64,000 nucleotides of DNA from PRO6 sp035565775 (GCA_035565775.1 DATMRW010000023.1:372001-436000); one strand, 5' to 3'. Positions 18,397 through 26,967 are shown, counted from the stretch's first letter. Notes: a model not told the origin generated them from the sequence alone. Numbers and translations: made by a program.

Positions 18397-19678
18397 TGCG
18401 GAGCCTTCGTTAAGACGGCCGCGCGCTGGCAAAACTGCGGGCGAGGCGGCCATCGCCGACTCTGCCGCCTTGGCGGTGGGGCCGGTCCGCAGCTACGTTC
18501 GCGGTCCGGGGCGCGCGGTACTGGTTCTGTCGCTGAACCAGATCCTCAGCTGGGGCATGCTGATCTATTCGCCGGTCCTGATCCTGCCGCATCTGGCGGC
18601 GGATCGGGGCTGGTCCCTGGCGTTCTGCATGGCCGGGTTTTCCCTTGGCATGATCACGTCGGGACTGGTCGCGCCGCGGCTCGGCGGCCTGATCGACACC
18701 CGCGGCGGCCACCTCGTGATGGGGCCGGGGGCATTGTCCGCGGCGCTCGGCTTCGCCGGCCTCACGCTGGCTTTTCATCCGGTTCTCTATTTCGCGTGCT
18801 GGCTGCTGATCGGCGTCGCGATGTCGACGACTCTCTATGACGCCGCCTTCACGACGCTCGGCCGGATTTTTGGCGCGAACGCCCGGCGGCAGATCATTTT
18901 CGTCACCTTCGCCGGTGGCTTTGCCTCCACCGTCGCCTGGCCGGCGACGCACATCCTCCTCGACAACATCGGCTGGCGCGGCACTTATCTGATGTTCGCC
19001 GCGATTTGCGCATGCGTGATCGCGCCGCTGAACGGCTTTGCCCTGCCGCGGATCGTCGCTCCTTCGAGCCTGCCGCATGCCCATGGCGGCGCATCCGCGC
19101 CGGAGCCTCCGGCCACGCCGGCAAGCGGGCGGCTGTTTGTTCTGATCGCGGCCGGCTTCGCGCTGCATGCCTTCATGCTCTCGGGCGTGACCTCCAACCT
19201 GTTGGGAATGCTGGAGCGCGGCGGCATCGACGCGGCGACGGTGGTGTTCATCGGCGCATTGTTCGGCCCGGCGCAGGTGATCGCGCGGATGTTCGATTTT
19301 TTGCTCGCGAACCGCACGCATCCGCTCTGGATCGCACGCGGCGCAGTGGCCCTGATGGCGCTGGCCTTCGCGGTGCTGTCGCTCGCCGGAATCTCTGTGC
19401 CGGCCGCGGCGGCGTTCTCGATCGCCTTCGGCGCGGCCAACGGCGTCATCACCATCGCGCGAGGCGCGCTCCCGCTGCAGATTTTCGGCGCGGTCGGCTA
19501 TGGCCGGGTGCTTGGCCGCATCGCGCGGCCGGCTTCGTTCGTTCAGGCCAGCGCGCCTTTCGTCGTGGCGCTGGCGCTGCAGCATCTCTCGGCGCGCACC
19601 GTGCTGGCGCTCGGGATGGTCTGCGCGCTGGCGTCGTTCACCTGCTTCATGGCGGTGCGCCGCCCGCAGCCGCGATAG
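18371..19678 (+). CDS. MFS transporter
   Basis: A 435-residue major facilitator superfamily protein with about 12 transmembrane helices and an extended hydrophilic N-terminus (about 45 residues). Signs include LSLNQILSWGMLIYSPV in the first helix, the loop LGGLIDTRGGHLV in the position of MFS motif A (GxLaDrxGxR), and a central loop rich in alanine, proline and serine between the two six-helix halves. It resembles the YbfB/oxalate-formate-antiporter-like MFS group, but no substrate can be assigned. It overlaps the upstream lipoprotein by 26 bases; a later start inside the hydrophilic region is possible. A strong bidirectional terminator follows. Confidence 0.82.
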   Translation: MSAAPRGRDAEPSLRRPRAGKTAGEAAIADSAALAVGPVRSYVRGPGRAVLVLSLNQILSWGMLIYSPVLILPHLAADRGWSLAFCMAGFSLGMITSGLVAPRLGGLIDTRGGHLVMGPGALSAALGFAGLTLAFHPVLYFACWLLIGVAMSTTLYDAAFTTLGRIFGANARRQIIFVTFAGGFASTVAWPATHILLDNIGWRGTYLMFAAICACVIAPLNGFALPRIVAPSSLPHAHGGASAPEPPATPASGRLFVLIAAGFALHAFMLSGVTSNLLGMLERGGIDAATVVFIGALFGPAQVIARMFDFLLANRTHPLWIARGAVALMALAFAVLSLAGISVPAAAAFSIAFGAANGVITIARGALPLQIFGAVGYGRVLGRIARPASFVQASAPFVVALALQHLSARTVLALGMVCALASFTCFMAVRRPQPR

Positions 19679-19689
19679 GTCGGTCCAAA

Positions 19690-19724
19690 AAAATCCGGCC
19701 CGGCGCATGGCCGGGCCGGATTTT
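19690..19724. terminator. Bidirectional terminator between MFS and cheZ genes
   Basis: A perfect 15-bp stem (19690-19704 with 19710-19724) closes a 5-base loop, flanked by A-runs on one side and T-runs on the other, between convergent genes. Confidence 0.93.
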
Positions 19725-19744
19725 CGCTTTCGGCCGTTTCGCGA

Positions 19745-20509
19745 TCAGCCGAACATCGCGTCGATATCGTCCTGCGAGGCGTGGCCTTCGTCGTCCATCC
19801 CCTTGGGGCCGTTGAGCAGGCGGGCATCGCCGACGCGATCATCGGTCTGCGCCGGCACATGGGCCTTGATGGCGTCGACGCCACCCCAGATGTCCATCAT
19901 GACATTGATGTGATGCTCGATGAATTTCATCGTGTTCATCACCTTGCTGATGCGCTGGCCGGTGAGGTCCTGGAAATTGCACGCCTCGAAGATCGCGACG
20001 ACGTTCTCCTGAACGTCTTCGGCGAGCCGCTTGCGCTGCTCGGGCGTATCCACTTTGGTGAAGGCGCCCGCGGCGTGATCGATCGCCTCGGCCGCTTCAA
20101 GGATGTGCTGGGTCGCTTCCTCGGTGCCGCCGACAACGGCGCCGAGCTCGCCCGTCACCTTGGTCATCTCCTCGCCGCTGAAGCTCTTGCCATGCAGCAT
20201 CGCGATTTCCTGCTTGGTGCGGTTGATCGCGTCATGGATGAGATCGAGCTCGATCTTCAGCTTCTCGCACTGCTCGATCTGCGCGCGATAGCTCTGCAGA
20301 ACGGCCTGAACGGAGCTGAGCTCCTGTGCATCGAGATCCTCCTCCGGCGCGATGGACGGCAGCGAGATGCCCATGTGCTGGCGGATGGTGGTCAGTTCGG
20401 CCAAAATCTCCCGATGGAACGGAATGATATCGTTCACATCGCTCTCCACGACCGGCGCTCCGCCTGCCTGCAGATCCTCAATCCGAAATCGTTTGCGGCG
20501 TATCGCCAT
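19745..20509 (-). CDS. cheZ: Protein phosphatase CheZ (alphaproteobacterial type)
   Basis: A phosphatase that accelerates dephosphorylation of phospho-CheY. It has 254 residues, longer than the E. coli protein. The active-site motif is intact: EACNFQDLTGQRI, with Asp181 and Gln185 matching E. coli Asp143 and Gln147. Long helices through 60-160 form the four-helix bundle. The C-terminus SQDDIDAMFG is an acidic amphipathic tail of the kind that docks on CheY. It is a single gene, convergent with the MFS gene, with no che neighbours. A single-domain CheY is encoded about 35 kb away and is a plausible substrate. Confidence 0.88.
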   Translation of the reverse strand: MAIRRKRFRIEDLQAGGAPVVESDVNDIIPFHREILAELTTIRQHMGISLPSIAPEEDLDAQELSSVQAVLQSYRAQIEQCEKLKIELDLIHDAINRTKQEIAMLHGKSFSGEEMTKVTGELGAVVGGTEEATQHILEAAEAIDHAAGAFTKVDTPEQRKRLAEDVQENVVAIFEACNFQDLTGQRISKVMNTMKFIEHHINVMMDIWGGVDAIKAHVPAQTDDRVGDARLLNGPKGMDDEGHASQDDIDAMFG

Positions 20510-20809
20510 CGATCCCCCCTGGCAAAGAATTACAGCGACGTTCTACGCGGTGTCATTTAACGCAGGGTTCACGCGGGTTCCGTTTGTTGAATGATGCGGA
20601 CGATGGTGAACGGAGTTTGAGCGAAGGCTCACCGTAGCCTTCACCAAAAATAAACTGTGCCGAAAGAAACGCGCCGCCCAGGCGAACGCGTTGCCCCGCT
20701 GCGACTTACGCGTTTACCAATCCGACGCGCTTTTGAATTGTACTCGCTACCAACCGTGATGCGCGCCGATGCGGCGCGATCGGATTGCCGCGACAAACCA
20801 GCTCAGAGT
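20510..20809. other. Divergent intergenic region between cheZ and L,D-transpeptidase
   Basis: 300 bases, locally AT-richer, holding the upstream regions of two divergent genes. It contains one hairpin, GAAGGCT-CACCGT-AGCCTTC (20623-20642), followed by ACCAAAAATAAAC. Clear -35/-10 boxes could not be assigned. An open frame from 20657 continues into the transpeptidase but lacks signal-peptide sequence before 20810. Confidence 0.45.
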
Positions 20810-21583
20810 ATGGCGATGAACCAGAAGATTGTGTTTGCGCTCCTGGCCGGAGCGCTCGGCGTCGTCGGCAGCGCGTCTGCGCTGGCCGGTCCCAATGATG
20901 GCAGGCAGCGCCCGGTCTATGCCGTGCAGCGGCCCGCGATCGAGCCGTCGATGCAGCTGGCCTACAATCGGCGGCAACCGCCGCTCGGCGGCGGCTTCAT
21001 CGAATTCCTTTTCAGCGACGGCATGTCGGGCTCGCCGCCGCCTTATGCGCAGCCACGCGCCTACGATCCGATGCAGGGCCAGCGCCGCGTCATGTCGCCG
21101 CGATACGGCTATGACGACGGGCCGGCGCAGCGCGGTTTCGATCCGCGCTACGAAAAGCAGATGGTCGCTTATCAGGGCCGCGAGGCGGCCGGTACGATCG
21201 TCATCGATACGCCAGGAAAGTTTCTCTACCTTGTGACAGGCAGCGGCCAGGCCATGCGCTATGGCATCGGGGTCGGCCGCCCCGGCTTCACTTGGTCCGG
21301 CACCAAGACGGTCACCGCCAAGCGCGAGTGGCCGAGCTGGACGCCGCCGGCAGAGATGCTGAAGCGCCGGCCCGACCTGCCGCGCTTCATGGAGGGCGGG
21401 CCGGAAAATCCACTCGGCGCGCGGGCGCTTTATCTCGGCTCCTCGCTCTATCGCATTCACGGCTCGAACGAGCCCTGGACGATCGGCACCAATGTCTCGT
21501 CGGGCTGCATCAGGATGCGCAACGAGGATGTCATCGATCTTTACGGGCGCGTCAGGGTCGGCACCCGCGTCGTGGTGCTGTAG
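20810..21583 (+). CDS. L,D-transpeptidase (YkuD/ErfK family)
   Basis: A periplasmic enzyme that makes 3-3 peptidoglycan cross-links or attaches proteins to peptidoglycan. It has 257 residues from the chosen start, with a signal peptide (IVFALLAGALGVVGSASALA). A proline- and glutamine-rich linker leads to the YkuD domain from about residue 125 (GTIVIDTPGKFLYLV). The catalytic motif is complete: HGSNEPWTIG with His217, then SSGCIRM with the nucleophile Cys233. Inactive variants lose this cysteine; this one keeps it. It is monocistronic, with a terminator downstream. Alphaproteobacterial genomes carry many such paralogues, so the specific role cannot be assigned. Confidence 0.9.
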   Translation: MAMNQKIVFALLAGALGVVGSASALAGPNDGRQRPVYAVQRPAIEPSMQLAYNRRQPPLGGGFIEFLFSDGMSGSPPPYAQPRAYDPMQGQRRVMSPRYGYDDGPAQRGFDPRYEKQMVAYQGREAAGTIVIDTPGKFLYLVTGSGQAMRYGIGVGRPGFTWSGTKTVTAKREWPSWTPPAEMLKRRPDLPRFMEGGPENPLGARALYLGSSLYRIHGSNEPWTIGTNVSSGCIRMRNEDVIDLYGRVRVGTRVVVL

Positions 21584-21611
21584 GAGTGCGCTTTTCTCCG
21601 CTCAAAACAAA

Positions 21612-21641
21612 AACTCACGCCCGAGTGATCGGGCATGAGTT
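21612..21641. terminator. Terminator between convergent L,D-transpeptidase and DUF2076 genes
   Basis: AACTCACGCCCGA pairs with TCGGGCATGAGTT (one C-A mismatch) around a GTGA loop, followed by GTTTGG on the plus strand and preceded by A-runs that read as T on the minus strand. Confidence 0.72.
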
Positions 21642-21671
21642 GTTTGGTCGGGATGTTTTGCGCGGCGGCGA

Positions 21672-22565
21672 TCAGATCATGTCGCTGTCATCGCCGTAAT
21701 CGCCATCGTCGTCATAGCCGTCATCATCGTCGTCGTAGCCATCGTCATCCGGGCCGTAGTCGCCGCCGCCCTCGTCGTTATCGTGATCGCTGTCGTTATA
21801 GTTCGCCTGATCGACGCGGCCATCGTCGGTGTTGTCGAACTGCCCGGCGCGGGTCGCATTGCCCGAGCCGACGTCGTTGAGGCCGGCATCTTTGGCGAGA
21901 TCGCCCTTCGAGGCATCCGCGCTGGACGATGTATCCGTGGACCATGGGCTCTTGCTGCCCGAGGCGTCGGCAAGGCTCTGGCTCTTCTCCGCACCGCCTC
22001 CGCCCATCATGCCGCGCACGGAGTTCATCAACAGCGAGCCGGCGACGACGCCAGCTGCCGCCGAGGCGGCCGTGCCGAGGAACGAGCCCGTGCCGCCGCC
22101 CGGCGCACCCGCGCGCGGGTCCTGCATGCGGGGATCTTGCATTCTTGGGTCTTGCATCCTCGGATCCTGCATGCGCGGATCCGCGCCTGCGCCGCCGAGC
22201 ACCGCGCCTGTATTCCACGCGGGGGACTGGCCGCCGCCGGCGCGCGGCACGCTGGTCGCGGGGCGTGGCGCGGGTGCCTGCTCCTGGCCGAATAGCCGGT
22301 CGCGCATGGAATCAAGAAAGCTGCCTTGCGGTGCGGGCGCGGCTGCGGCGCGGGACTGCTGCTCCAGTTCCTCGATGCGCTCGCCGGCGCGGCGAAGGGC
22401 TTCGTCCTGCAGCAGCACGGTTTGCACCAACGTATAGACTGCATTAGGCGCACGGCGCATTGCTTCCGCGATGACGGCCGTCGCTTCAGGATCGCGCGGC
22501 ATGGATTCGACCGAAGCAAGGCGGTCGAACAGTTCTTCAATGAGTTGGCGTTCCTGCGGTGTCAT
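21672..22565 (-). CDS. DUF2076 domain protein
   Basis: A 297-residue protein of the DUF2076 family, of unknown function, common in Proteobacteria. The N-terminus carries the conserved TPQERQLIEELFDRLASVE, then APNAVYTLVQTVLLQDEAL, a helical segment that may form a coiled coil. A low-complexity middle follows: four or five RMQDP pentapeptide repeats, then a glycine-rich hydrophobic stretch (GSFLGTAASAAAGVVAGSLL) that looks membrane-inserting, then a C-terminal tail of about 50 residues of almost only D, Y, G and E. The layout suggests an envelope-associated scaffold; the acidic tail could bind divalent metal. Single gene on this strand, flanked by a terminator. Confidence 0.85.
   Translation of the reverse strand: MTPQERQLIEELFDRLASVESMPRDPEATAVIAEAMRRAPNAVYTLVQTVLLQDEALRRAGERIEELEQQSRAAAAPAPQGSFLDSMRDRLFGQEQAPAPRPATSVPRAGGGQSPAWNTGAVLGGAGADPRMQDPRMQDPRMQDPRMQDPRAGAPGGGTGSFLGTAASAAAGVVAGSLLMNSVRGMMGGGGAEKSQSLADASGSKSPWSTDTSSSADASKGDLAKDAGLNDVGSGNATRAGQFDNTDDGRVDQANYNDSDHDNDEGGGDYGPDDDGYDDDDDGYDDDGDYGDDSDMI
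22117..22182. repeat. 15-bp tandem repeats coding RMQDP
   Basis: Four 15-base units with the core GGRTCYTGCATSC lie in the DUF2076 gene, plus a partial fifth. They code for the RMQDP pentapeptide. Some units differ at synonymous positions, so this is not a very recent expansion. Confidence 0.8.
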
Positions 22566-22694
22566 GGCGTCCTCCTGGCTCGCGCCTGCGTGTCAGCGAA
22601 GCGAACATAGGAACGCTTTGTGGCGGCAGAAGTGCCTGGGTTCCGAGTGAACAAAATTTAATCCGGGATCGGGCGACATTGCGTCGCAGGCCGG

Positions 22695-23570
22695 TCAGGC
22701 CAGCGCCACGCCCTTGGCTGCGAGCAGGTTTGCAAAGCCGTCGCCTGCGAGGAAATGGTATTCGCGCTCGCGCTGATCGGTCAGCGGGTCGAGAGCGATC
22801 AGCGTCTCGTCGACGAAGCCGGGGTGGCACATCACCAGCGCGCGATCCGGCAGCCCGTCAAGAAATCCTGCCATTGCGGCAGCAAAATCGGTTTGCGTCA
22901 GAAAGTCGTATGCGCCGGCAAATGCCGGATTGGTTGCCACCTCCGCTTTCGCGCAGCGCGCCTGAAAGGCCCAGCTGAGATGGTCAAGCAGCAGCGTCTT
23001 GGCCGATCCTGCAAGGTTGCCGCTGATGAGCGGCGCGGGCGCAGCGCGGCCGCACTGGCGTACCCATGCATTCGGCGCGTGCGTCTTCACCGCGGCGATG
23101 AACGCATCGCGGATGCGGGGAAACAACTGCACGTGCTGGTGCCCGTCGACATAATCCGGCGCGCGGCCGACCAGCGCGGCAAAAGCGGTGAGCTGGGCGC
23201 TGATCTCGGCGTGAAAGGCTTTGGGATCGAGTTGCCGCAACACCCCTTTTGCAAGGAGACGGCCAAGCGGCAGGAAGCGGCCGTTGTCGAGCGGTGCAAA
23301 GGCTGTCGTCAGCGGGCGGAACGGCGCGGTCAGCGTCGTGTGCAGGCCGAGCCGGCAATGCGGGCCGTCCGCCACGTCCTTGAGCGCGGCGATCTCAGCG
23401 GGCGTCGCGGCCGGGCCAAGCACCATGATTGAGGTCGCATTGATGCGACGCCGCGTGATCAGGTCGCGGATGGCGCGGTTGACGCCCTCGCTGAGGCCGT
23501 AGTCGTCGGCGCAGAGCGTGATCGCGCGGGTGGCGCTAGCCGGCATGCGAGGACGATCCGGTCGGGGCAT
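22695..23570 (-). CDS. ChbG/HpnK family deacetylase
   Basis: A carbohydrate N-deacetylase-like enzyme of the YdjC/ChbG/HpnK family, 291 residues. Metal-binding and catalytic motifs are visible: ITLCADDYGLSEGVNRAI near the N-terminus and YVDGHQHVQLFPRI in the centre, then a C-terminal CHPGF. Some members are linked to hopanoid side-chain synthesis (HpnK). It overlaps the upstream glycosyltransferase gene by up to 35 bases (the ATG at 23546 would reduce this to 11), so the two form a sugar-processing pair. No other hopanoid genes are in the window, so a role in deacetylating a glycolipid made by the partner transferase is equally likely. Start uncertain. Confidence 0.82.
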   Translation of the reverse strand: MPRPDRPRMPASATRAITLCADDYGLSEGVNRAIRDLITRRRINATSIMVLGPAATPAEIAALKDVADGPHCRLGLHTTLTAPFRPLTTAFAPLDNGRFLPLGRLLAKGVLRQLDPKAFHAEISAQLTAFAALVGRAPDYVDGHQHVQLFPRIRDAFIAAVKTHAPNAWVRQCGRAAPAPLISGNLAGSAKTLLLDHLSWAFQARCAKAEVATNPAFAGAYDFLTQTDFAAAMAGFLDGLPDRALVMCHPGFVDETLIALDPLTDQREREYHFLAGDGFANLLAAKGVALA

Positions 23571-24609
23571 CGGTGCCGGCGGGCGGCGCCGGAGGCCGCT
23601 TCACGCGATGCTCGGCGACGAAGTAGTTCGGCCGTGCCTTCAGTTCGGACAGGATCTTGCCGATATATTCGCCGACGATGCCGATCATGATGAGCTGCAC
23701 GCCGCCGAGCGTCATCAGGCCGACCGCGAGCGAGGGATAGCCCGGCACCGATTTGCCGTCGACGAGCGTTTCCCACAGGATCGACAGGCCGAACAGAAGG
23801 GCGACGACGGCGACCAAGACGCCGAGCAGGCTCGCGAGCCGGAGCGGTGCGACCGAGAACGAGGTCAGTCCCTCGATCGACAAGCCAAGCAGATGTGAGA
23901 TGCGGAAGCTGGTGATGCCGTGCGCCCGCGGCTCCGGTTCGTAGTCGACGCGGAACTGGCGGAAGCCGATCCAGCTTGCCAGCCCCTTGAAGAAGCGGTT
24001 GCGCTCGGGCAGCTTGCGCAGTGCGGCAGCAGCACGCGGCGAGAGCAGGCGGAAGTCGCCGGCATCCTCCGGGATTTTCTGCCGGGCGCCCCAGTTGATC
24101 AGCGAATAGAAGTAATGCACCGCGACGCGGCGCGGCCACGGCTCGTTCTCGCGATGCGCCTTGGCGGTGTAGACGACATCGTAGCCGTCCTCGATCCAGT
24201 GGCGCACCAGCGTCGCGGCGAGTGCGGGCGAGTGCTGGCCATCGCCGTCCATGAACAGCACCGCGCCGTTGCCGGCGTGATCGAGGCCCGCGAGCAGCGC
24301 GGCTTCCTTGCCGAAATTTCGCGACAGCGACACAACCTGCACGCTCAATTCCGTGGCCGGAAGGCCAAGGGCGATGTTCAGCGTGTCGTCCTTGGAGCCG
24401 TCGTCGACATAGACGACCTCGGTGGTGATGGAAAAGTCGCGGCGCAGCTCGCGCGCCAAATTCTCCACCCGCTCATGCAGGCGGACGAGGCCGGGGGCCT
24501 CGTTGTAGAGCGGAATAACGACCGCCAGCCTAGGCGTTTTGGCCTTGGCTGCGGGAGCGAAAACATCTGCACGAATGTCGGCAGCAACTTCGGATCGCAA
24601 TGTCATCAC
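23536..24609 (-). CDS. Glycosyltransferase family 2, polyprenyl-phosphate sugar transferase type
   Basis: A 357-residue membrane glycosyltransferase of the DPM1/ArnC/GtrB group, which moves a sugar from a nucleotide donor to a polyprenyl-phosphate carrier. The GT-A fold shows LAVVIPLYNEAPGLVRL near 28-44, VYVDDGSKDDT, the metal-binding VLFMDGDGQHSP, and the acceptor loop. Two C-terminal transmembrane helices follow (SLLGVLVAVVALLFGLSILW and a second through VGLMTLGGVQLIMIGIV). It is followed at once by the overlapping ChbG/HpnK deacetylase gene. An ArnC-like transferase plus a deacetylase resembles the logic of lipid A aminoarabinose or other lipid-linked aminosugar systems, but the sugar cannot be read from sequence. 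Confidence 0.87.
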   Translation of the reverse strand: MMTLRSEVAADIRADVFAPAAKAKTPRLAVVIPLYNEAPGLVRLHERVENLARELRRDFSITTEVVYVDDGSKDDTLNIALGLPATELSVQVVSLSRNFGKEAALLAGLDHAGNGAVLFMDGDGQHSPALAATLVRHWIEDGYDVVYTAKAHRENEPWPRRVAVHYFYSLINWGARQKIPEDAGDFRLLSPRAAAALRKLPERNRFFKGLASWIGFRQFRVDYEPEPRAHGITSFRISHLLGLSIEGLTSFSVAPLRLASLLGVLVAVVALLFGLSILWETLVDGKSVPGYPSLAVGLMTLGGVQLIMIGIVGEYIGKILSELKARPNYFVAEHRVKRPPAPPAGTDAPTGSSSHAG

Positions 24610-24712
24610 ACGGCCTCTGGGCCACGGCCCGATGAGGGACAGAACGCAGCTTGTTGTTGATGATATGACGGCTTCGTGCGTTCTGCTCCACCGTATTATT
24701 TTACGGCATCAG

Positions 24713-25693
24713 TCATGACGCAAGAAACGCTTCGAGCTTGGCGTAGAGCGGATTGTCGCGGGCGAAGACGTAGTCGAGCGGTGCGACCGAGACCGTCTCC
24801 GCGCCATGCGTGCGCAAGAAGCTCGCCAGCGCGTAGAGCTGCGATGGCGGGCAATGCAGCGTCAGCATACCGGAGGAGGTCGGGCCGCCGAACGGCGAGA
24901 CCACGCCGAAGCGGGTGTCGGCCTCCTTGAGTAGGCTCGCGTCGCAGCCCGGAAAACGGGTGCGGACTTCCTTGTAGGCGACGGCGCGCGCGCGGGCCGC
25001 GATGTGATCGAAAATGATCCGCGCGGACTCGAGCGTGTCTTCCGTCCAGGAAGCGGCGCGCGACGCGACGAGGTTGGCCTGGCTGCGCAGCATCACGCCG
25101 TCGTCGAGTATCTTCAGGCCGTTGGCGGCAAGCGTTGCGCCGGTCGTCGTGATGTCCACGATCATCTCGGCTGCGCCGGCCGCGGGCGCGCCCTCGGTGG
25201 CGCCGGCGCTCTCGACGATGCGGTAGTCGACGATGCCATGGGCGGCGAAGAAGTTGCGCGTCAGGTTGATGTACTTGGTGGCGACTCGCATGCGCTGATT
25301 GTGGCGGGCGCGGAACGCGGTCGCGATGTCGTCGATATCGGCCATGGTGCGGACGTCGATCCACGCCTCCGGCACGGCGACGACGACGTTGGCATAGCCG
25401 AAGCCGAGGCCCTCGATCTGCGACACGTGCTTGTCGGCATCGACGATGCTCTCGCGCACCAGGTCTTCGCCGGTGATGCCGAGGTGCACGCTGCCGCGCG
25501 CGAGCTGGGCGGCGATTTCGCTCGCCGAGAGATACGCGACCTCGACATTGGGGAGGCCTTCGATCGCGCCGCGATAATCACGGGCGCCGCGCGACTTGGT
25601 CAGCGAAAGCCCGGCGCGGGTGAAGAACGCTTCGGCATTCTCCTGCAGGCGGCCTTTGGAGGGGACGGCGAGAACAAGCGGCGCGGTCATCAT
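24713..25693 (-). CDS. hisG: ATP phosphoribosyltransferase HisG
   Basis: The first enzyme of histidine synthesis: it joins ATP and PRPP to give phosphoribosyl-ATP. Family features are PSKGRLQENAEAFF at the N-terminus, the segment LARGSVHLGITGEDLV, and the PRPP loop EMIVDITTTGATLAANGL. It has 326 residues, much longer than the 200-230 of the short forms that normally partner HisZ; the extra C-terminal part (TLHCPPSQLYALASFLRTHG and AETVSVAPLDYVF) resembles the regulatory extension of long forms. It overlaps hisZ by four bases. HisZ upstream makes the hetero-complex plausible. Start chosen at the first of two adjacent ATGs, where the overlap is. Confidence 0.95.
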   Translation of the reverse strand: MMTAPLVLAVPSKGRLQENAEAFFTRAGLSLTKSRGARDYRGAIEGLPNVEVAYLSASEIAAQLARGSVHLGITGEDLVRESIVDADKHVSQIEGLGFGYANVVVAVPEAWIDVRTMADIDDIATAFRARHNQRMRVATKYINLTRNFFAAHGIVDYRIVESAGATEGAPAAGAAEMIVDITTTGATLAANGLKILDDGVMLRSQANLVASRAASWTEDTLESARIIFDHIAARARAVAYKEVRTRFPGCDASLLKEADTRFGVVSPFGGPTSSGMLTLHCPPSQLYALASFLRTHGAETVSVAPLDYVFARDNPLYAKLEAFLAS

Positions 25694-26850
25694 ACGCTCC
25701 CAGAGCCGGAGGCCGGGGTGGCTTCGGCAAAGGCCTCGATCCAAACCGAGAAGCCGACGGCAGGAATCGCCCGCGGCGCGCCGAGGCGGTTCATCAGCTC
25801 GTCGTAGCGCCCGCCCGCCATCAGCGGCTCGGCGCCGTTGCCCTTGCCGACCAGTTCAAATTCAAAGCCAGTGTAGTAGTCCAGCCCGCGCCCGAACGAG
25901 GTCGAGAACTGGATCTTGGAAATGTCGATCCCGCGGGCTTCCATGATGCGGGTGCGCTCCTCGAACTGGTCGATCGCTGCGCCCAGCTTGAGGCCGGTAT
26001 CGGCGGCAAGCGCGCGCAGCGCCTTGAGGGCCTCGGCGGGTGTTCCGGAGATCGCAAGAAAACGCTGGATGCTTTGCAGTGCGCTCGGCGGCAGCGCGCC
26101 GCTCTTGAGCGTGGACTGCTCGAGAAAGCGGTCGGCGATTTCGGCGACCGATCGGCCGCCGACGGCGGTCGCGCCGGCGATCGACATCAGGTCGGTGACG
26201 AGCGCCAGCGCCGCCTTGCGGTCGGAGCCGGCGAGCGCGGCCAGCACGCCCTCATATTCGCCGGGGCCGTGGCCGCGGCCGGGATTGAGATTTTCGAGGT
26301 CCTGCGCCAGCGCCCGCTTGCGGTTGAAATCCTTGAGGAGGCGCCGCTTCCAGACCGGCAGAAGATCGAGCGCGTCGATCAGTGCGACGAACAGCGCGAC
26401 GTCGCCGGTGCGGATCTCGACATCGGAGACGCCGACGGCGGCGGTCGCCTCGCAGGCGAGCGCCAGCATCTCGGCATCGGCGGCGGCGCGGTCCTCGCGG
26501 CCGAAGGATTCCACGCCGGCCTGCAAGAATTCGCGCGGCATGTCGCTGCGATAGCGGAACACCGGGCCGAGGTAGCAATAGCCTGCGACCTCGCCGGCCT
26601 TCTTAGAGGCGAGATATTCGCGCGCGACCGGGATCGTGAGGTCTGGCCGCAAACACAGTTCGTCGCCGCCCGGATCGCTCGTCAGATACAGGCTGCGCCG
26701 GATGCCTTCGCCTGAAAGGTCGAGGAAGGGCTCGGCCGGCTGCAGGATCGGCGGGTGGGCATGCGTATACCCCGCGTCAAGGAAAGCGGAGAGAAAGGCA
26801 TTCGCCCAGGCGGCAGAGCCGATCATGGGAGCGGCAGCGGTGGAACTCAT
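25690..26850 (-). CDS. hisZ: ATP phosphoribosyltransferase regulatory subunit HisZ
   Basis: A catalytically inactive homologue of the histidyl-tRNA synthetase core that binds HisG and is needed for its activity and histidine feedback. It has 386 residues. Class II synthetase-like motifs are recognisable: HPPILQPAEPFLDLSGEGI, RSLYLTSDPGGDELCLRPDL, and the C-terminal FSTSFGRGLDYYTGFEFEL with GRYDELMNRLG. It is directly upstream of hisG with a four-base overlap. A true hisS lies at 60.2 kb, so the two paralogues are both present here. The start is the first good ATG; the ATG eight codons later is an alternative. Confidence 0.94.
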   Translation of the reverse strand: MSSTAAAPMIGSAAWANAFLSAFLDAGYTHAHPPILQPAEPFLDLSGEGIRRSLYLTSDPGGDELCLRPDLTIPVAREYLASKKAGEVAGYCYLGPVFRYRSDMPREFLQAGVESFGREDRAAADAEMLALACEATAAVGVSDVEIRTGDVALFVALIDALDLLPVWKRRLLKDFNRKRALAQDLENLNPGRGHGPGEYEGVLAALAGSDRKAALALVTDLMSIAGATAVGGRSVAEIADRFLEQSTLKSGALPPSALQSIQRFLAISGTPAEALKALRALAADTGLKLGAAIDQFEERTRIMEARGIDISKIQFSTSFGRGLDYYTGFEFELVGKGNGAEPLMAGGRYDELMNRLGAPRAIPAVGFSVWIEAFAEATPASGSGSV

Positions 26851-26967
26851 GATTCAAAATCCGAAACGCCACCCGAAGGTGATGGCGGCGCCGCCCTTTA
26901 ACATGGTCGCGGGCAGCTTTCGACCCCGTTCGGCCAATCCGCTTAACGGGAACTTGTGACAGGTTTA

